From RGDT01 sp964630925 (GTDB lineage Bacteria; Planctomycetota; Planctomycetia; Gemmatales; Gemmataceae), in contig CAZVZK010000276.1 of NCBI GenBank assembly GCA_964630925.1, positions 1-7,451 on the forward strand: a DNA stretch of 7,451 nucleotides, in the 5' to 3' direction. This document shows positions 6,256 to 7,451 of the stretch, piece by piece. Position 1 is the stretch's first letter, and the number at the start of each line of letters is the position of its first letter. A program made the position numbers and the translations under genes. The notes under the pieces are model-generated. The model was not told where the DNA came from, made no database searches, and saw nothing but the letters and a program-made list of their open reading frames with translations.

Positions 6256-6284
6256 CCGCCCGCGCTGGTATAATGCGCGGGCGG
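6256..6284 (+). promoter_or_regulatory. Extended -10 promoter inside the loop of a perfect 10-bp inverted repeat
   Basis: The arms CCGCCCGCGC (6256-6265) and GCGCGGGCGG (6275-6284) are perfect inverted copies. The nine bases between them, TGGTATAAT (6266-6274), are exactly an extended -10 element: TGn plus the consensus TATAAT. No good -35 is found 17 bases upstream (CTCCCG), which extended -10 promoters tolerate. Transcription would start near 6281, inside the right arm, about 32 bases before the ATG of the DUF4365 gene. The symmetric arms overlapping the promoter would suit an operator for a dimeric repressor, which is inference. The repressor could be a product of the cassette itself. Confidence 0.65.
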
Positions 6285-6312
6285 CAACCGTCCACAGGCG
6301 AGGCGGCCTCGC

Positions 6313-6819
6313 ATGATGACCCTCAACCATCGGAAGGAGGCCCTGTCGCGGGCATACGTCCACGCGTTGGCTGCCGCGGCGGGCGTCCTGTGCAGCCGGC
6401 CGGACCCCGATTACGGCATCGACCTCTGCCTCCGTGAGGTCGAGGTCCGCGATAAACGGCTCTGGGATACCGGCGTCCAGATCGACGTGCAGTTGAAGGC
6501 CACATCGAAGTCGCTCCTCGCCGACACGGAGATCCGGTACGACCTGGATGCCGATGGCTACAACACCCTGTGCCGTTCCGCCGGGGGCGTGCCGCGAATC
6601 CTCGTCCTGGTCGTGCTACCGGACGATGAGCGGGAGTGGCTCTCGCAGACGCCGGACGAGCTGTGCCTCCGGCGCTGCGCCTTCTGGGCCTCTCTTGAGG
6701 GGCGACGCGAGACGGCGGCGAGATCCTCCGTCCGCATCACCATCCCGCGGGCCGACGTGTTCTCGCCGGATGTGATCCGTCTCTTGATGGACAGGGCGAG
6801 GAGCAGGAGGACGCCATGA
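6313..6819 (+). CDS. DUF4365-domain protein, PD-(D/E)xK nuclease-like
   Basis: A 168-residue protein. The pattern KEALSRAYVHALAAAAG, then DYGIDLCL, then GVQIDVQLKAT matches DUF4365, a family related to PD-(D/E)xK nucleases. The candidate active site is Glu9 in the first helix, Asp37 in YGID, and Gln60/Lys62 in the QLK motif, with Asp58 nearby. After it come a strand-rich part (VPRILVLVVLPDD at 93-105, then the family-typical EWL) and a C-terminal helix. Family members often sit in mobile or defence-linked regions, so DNA or RNA cleavage is plausible but not shown. Tandem ATGs (6313, 6316) allow two starts, and the ribosome site is weak (GAGGCGG region around 6299-6306). The stop overlaps the next ATG as ATGA (6816-6819), implying translational coupling. 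The gene has its own dyad promoter. Confidence 0.82.
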   Translation: MMTLNHRKEALSRAYVHALAAAAGVLCSRPDPDYGIDLCLREVEVRDKRLWDTGVQIDVQLKATSKSLLADTEIRYDLDADGYNTLCRSAGGVPRILVLVVLPDDEREWLSQTPDELCLRRCAFWASLEGRRETAARSSVRITIPRADVFSPDVIRLLMDRARSRRTP

Positions 6820-7163
6820 AGTTCAGCAACCCGTGGATCGACCCCCGCATCCTCCGCGTCAGCCCCGCCGCCGCCCAGCAATACCTGGACGATCACGGCT
6901 GGCGGCCGCTCGGGCCGGCCGCCAACCCTGAGCTCCTCCGGTTCGGCGGGCCCGCATCCGACCAAGCCCCCTCGGTCCTGCTACCGACGCGGCTCGACGA
7001 GGGGCCCATGTTGCAGCGGATGATCGACCTCGTGGGTGCCGTCGCCCTGTTCGAGGGCCGCTGGGCCGGCGAGGTCATCACCGACATCCTCAAACGCGCG
7101 TCCGCGCCGAACGGCCCGGCCCACTCGGCGTCCATCCGTGAGGATGCGGCGGCCCCACCCTGA
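6816..7163 (+). CDS. Unrecognised 115-residue protein coupled to the DUF4365 gene
   Basis: I recognise no named family. The protein opens MKFSNPWIDPRILRVSPAAA and has a compact, globular look: a helix AAAQQYLDDHGW (18-29), a short strand-turn region ELLRFGGP, a strand SVLLPTR, and an amphipathic helix PMLQRMIDLVGAVALFEGRWAGEVITDILK (64-93). The last 22 residues are disordered in style. There is no signal peptide or membrane segment, so it is likely cytoplasmic. Its ATG overlaps the DUF4365 stop by four bases, so it is probably made in fixed ratio with it and may bind it. It could be an immunity or antitoxin partner, a substrate adaptor, or a repressor of the dyad promoter; none of these is shown. 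It ends 19 bp before the convergent WD40 stop. Confidence 0.72.
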   Translation: MKFSNPWIDPRILRVSPAAAQQYLDDHGWRPLGPAANPELLRFGGPASDQAPSVLLPTRLDEGPMLQRMIDLVGAVALFEGRWAGEVITDILKRASAPNGPAHSASIREDAAAPP

Positions 7164-7182
7164 TCGCCAGATCCGTCAGCCC

Positions 7183-7258
7183 TCACGCGTCGAAGTCCCA
7201 CAGGGCGACGCGGCCCGTCTTGCCCGCCGCCGCCGCCCGCATGCCGTCGGGCGAGAAC
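7183..7258. repeat. Direct repeat, right copy (WD40 3' end)
   Basis: Partner of 6119-6194, offset by 1,064 bp, with two differences in 76. Here it is the genuine 3' end of the longer WD40 frame. Recombination between the two copies would delete the DUF4365 pair with its promoter and leave one WD40 tail directly upstream of the caspase gene. Confidence 0.95.
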
Positions 7259-7451
7259 GCCACGCGCCGGACCGGGCCCACCTCCCAGTCGAACGTCGCC
7301 GCCTCCTTCAGCGAGCCGTCGTAGACGCGCACCGTCTGGTCGTTCGACGACGCCAGCAGCCACCGCCCCGACGGGTGGAACGCCACGTCCGTGAATTGGG
7401 CATGGTTCAAAAGGGGTCGTTTCCGGGTAACAGCGGGGTGGGGTGGCGCGA
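7183..7451 (-). CDS. WD40-repeat protein, C-terminal part, runs off the right edge
   Basis: The minus-strand frame is open from the window edge to TGA at 7183-7185. The last 74 residues before the stop are two WD40 blades: AQFTDVAFHPSGRWLLASSN with DQTVRVYD, then PVRRVAFSPDGMRAAAAG with GRVALWDFDA. Such blades build beta-propellers that serve as protein-binding platforms, and long WD40 proteins ending in this style are common in Gemmata-like planctomycetes. A TTG at 7408-7410 could be read as a start, but the sequence upstream (TRKRPLLNH) fits the end of a preceding blade, so the gene more likely continues to the right. It converges on the 115-residue gene with a 19-bp gap. Its last 24 codons are duplicated at 6119-6194. 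Confidence 0.85.
   Translation of the reverse strand, partial: APPHPAVTRKRPLLNHAQFTDVAFHPSGRWLLASSNDQTVRVYDGSLKEAATFDWEVGPVRRVAFSPDGMRAAAAGKTGRVALWDFDA

Noticed and set aside
4881..6326. A 481-codon minus-strand frame over the caspase gene
   Set aside because: It is a shifted frame of the caspase-TPR gene and lacks any family motif, whereas the true frame has catalytic residues and TPRs.
7183..7410. Complete 75-residue WD40 gene starting at TTG 7410
   Set aside because: The frame stays open upstream and the residues there fit the end of another blade, so an edge-truncated longer gene is more likely.
1..7451. Left- and right-edge sequences as a matching pair of insertion-sequence ends
   Set aside because: Positions 1-49 and 7404-7451 share only short runs such as AAAAGGG, not a convincing inverted or direct repeat.

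Overview
The window is GC-rich throughout and carries a gene set typical of Planctomycetes: a Hanks-type kinase with a membrane tail, a caspase-TPR protein, WD40 C-terminal fragments and a DUF4365 gene. The WD40 tail (HxxFTDVAFHPSGR...TVRVYD...SPDG...WDFD) resembles the last blades of WD40 proteins common in Gemmataceae. I therefore place it in a Gemmata-like planctomycete, with moderate confidence and from protein style only.

Layout. Positions 1-1777 (minus) hold a Ser/Thr kinase with a C-terminal multi-pass membrane region, followed after 39 bp by the start of a TMEM175-like potassium-channel-family gene. The homology of that gene stops about 49 bp from the left edge. Positions 1778-1919 are a divergent promoter region. 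Positions 1920-3971 (plus) hold a polytopic membrane protein with a Lys/Asp-rich tail, a 68-residue exported single-pass protein, and a biotin synthase (BioB). This BioB has an altered auxiliary-cluster ligand set: the Cys97 equivalent is Gly, and there are CxC and CxxC pairs. Positions 3942-4096 are a long imperfect inverted repeat whose arms are built from four degenerate 10-11 bp units. It lies between convergent genes and supplies the last codons and the stop of bioB. Positions 4097-6037 (minus) encode an exported caspase-fold protease with about nine to ten TPRs.

Positions 6119-7451 hold the most unusual arrangement. A two-gene plus-strand cassette (DUF4365, a PD-(D/E)xK-like protein, overlapping by 4 bp with an unrecognised 115-residue protein) is bracketed by two nearly identical 76-bp direct repeats (74/76). 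Each repeat is the 3' end of a minus-strand WD40 gene. The left copy is a 39-codon remnant and the right copy is the tail of a WD40 gene running off the window. The cassette promoter is an extended -10 (TGGTATAAT) that exactly fills the loop of a perfect 10-bp inverted repeat.

How the genes may work together: the kinase and channel-like gene probably form one transcription unit, as do the two membrane genes and bioB, although nothing ties bioB functionally to its neighbours. The DUF4365 pair looks like a translationally coupled accessory module, possibly defence or toxin-antitoxin related. That role is inference from family and context. No RNA genes, CRISPR arrays or complete transposons were seen.
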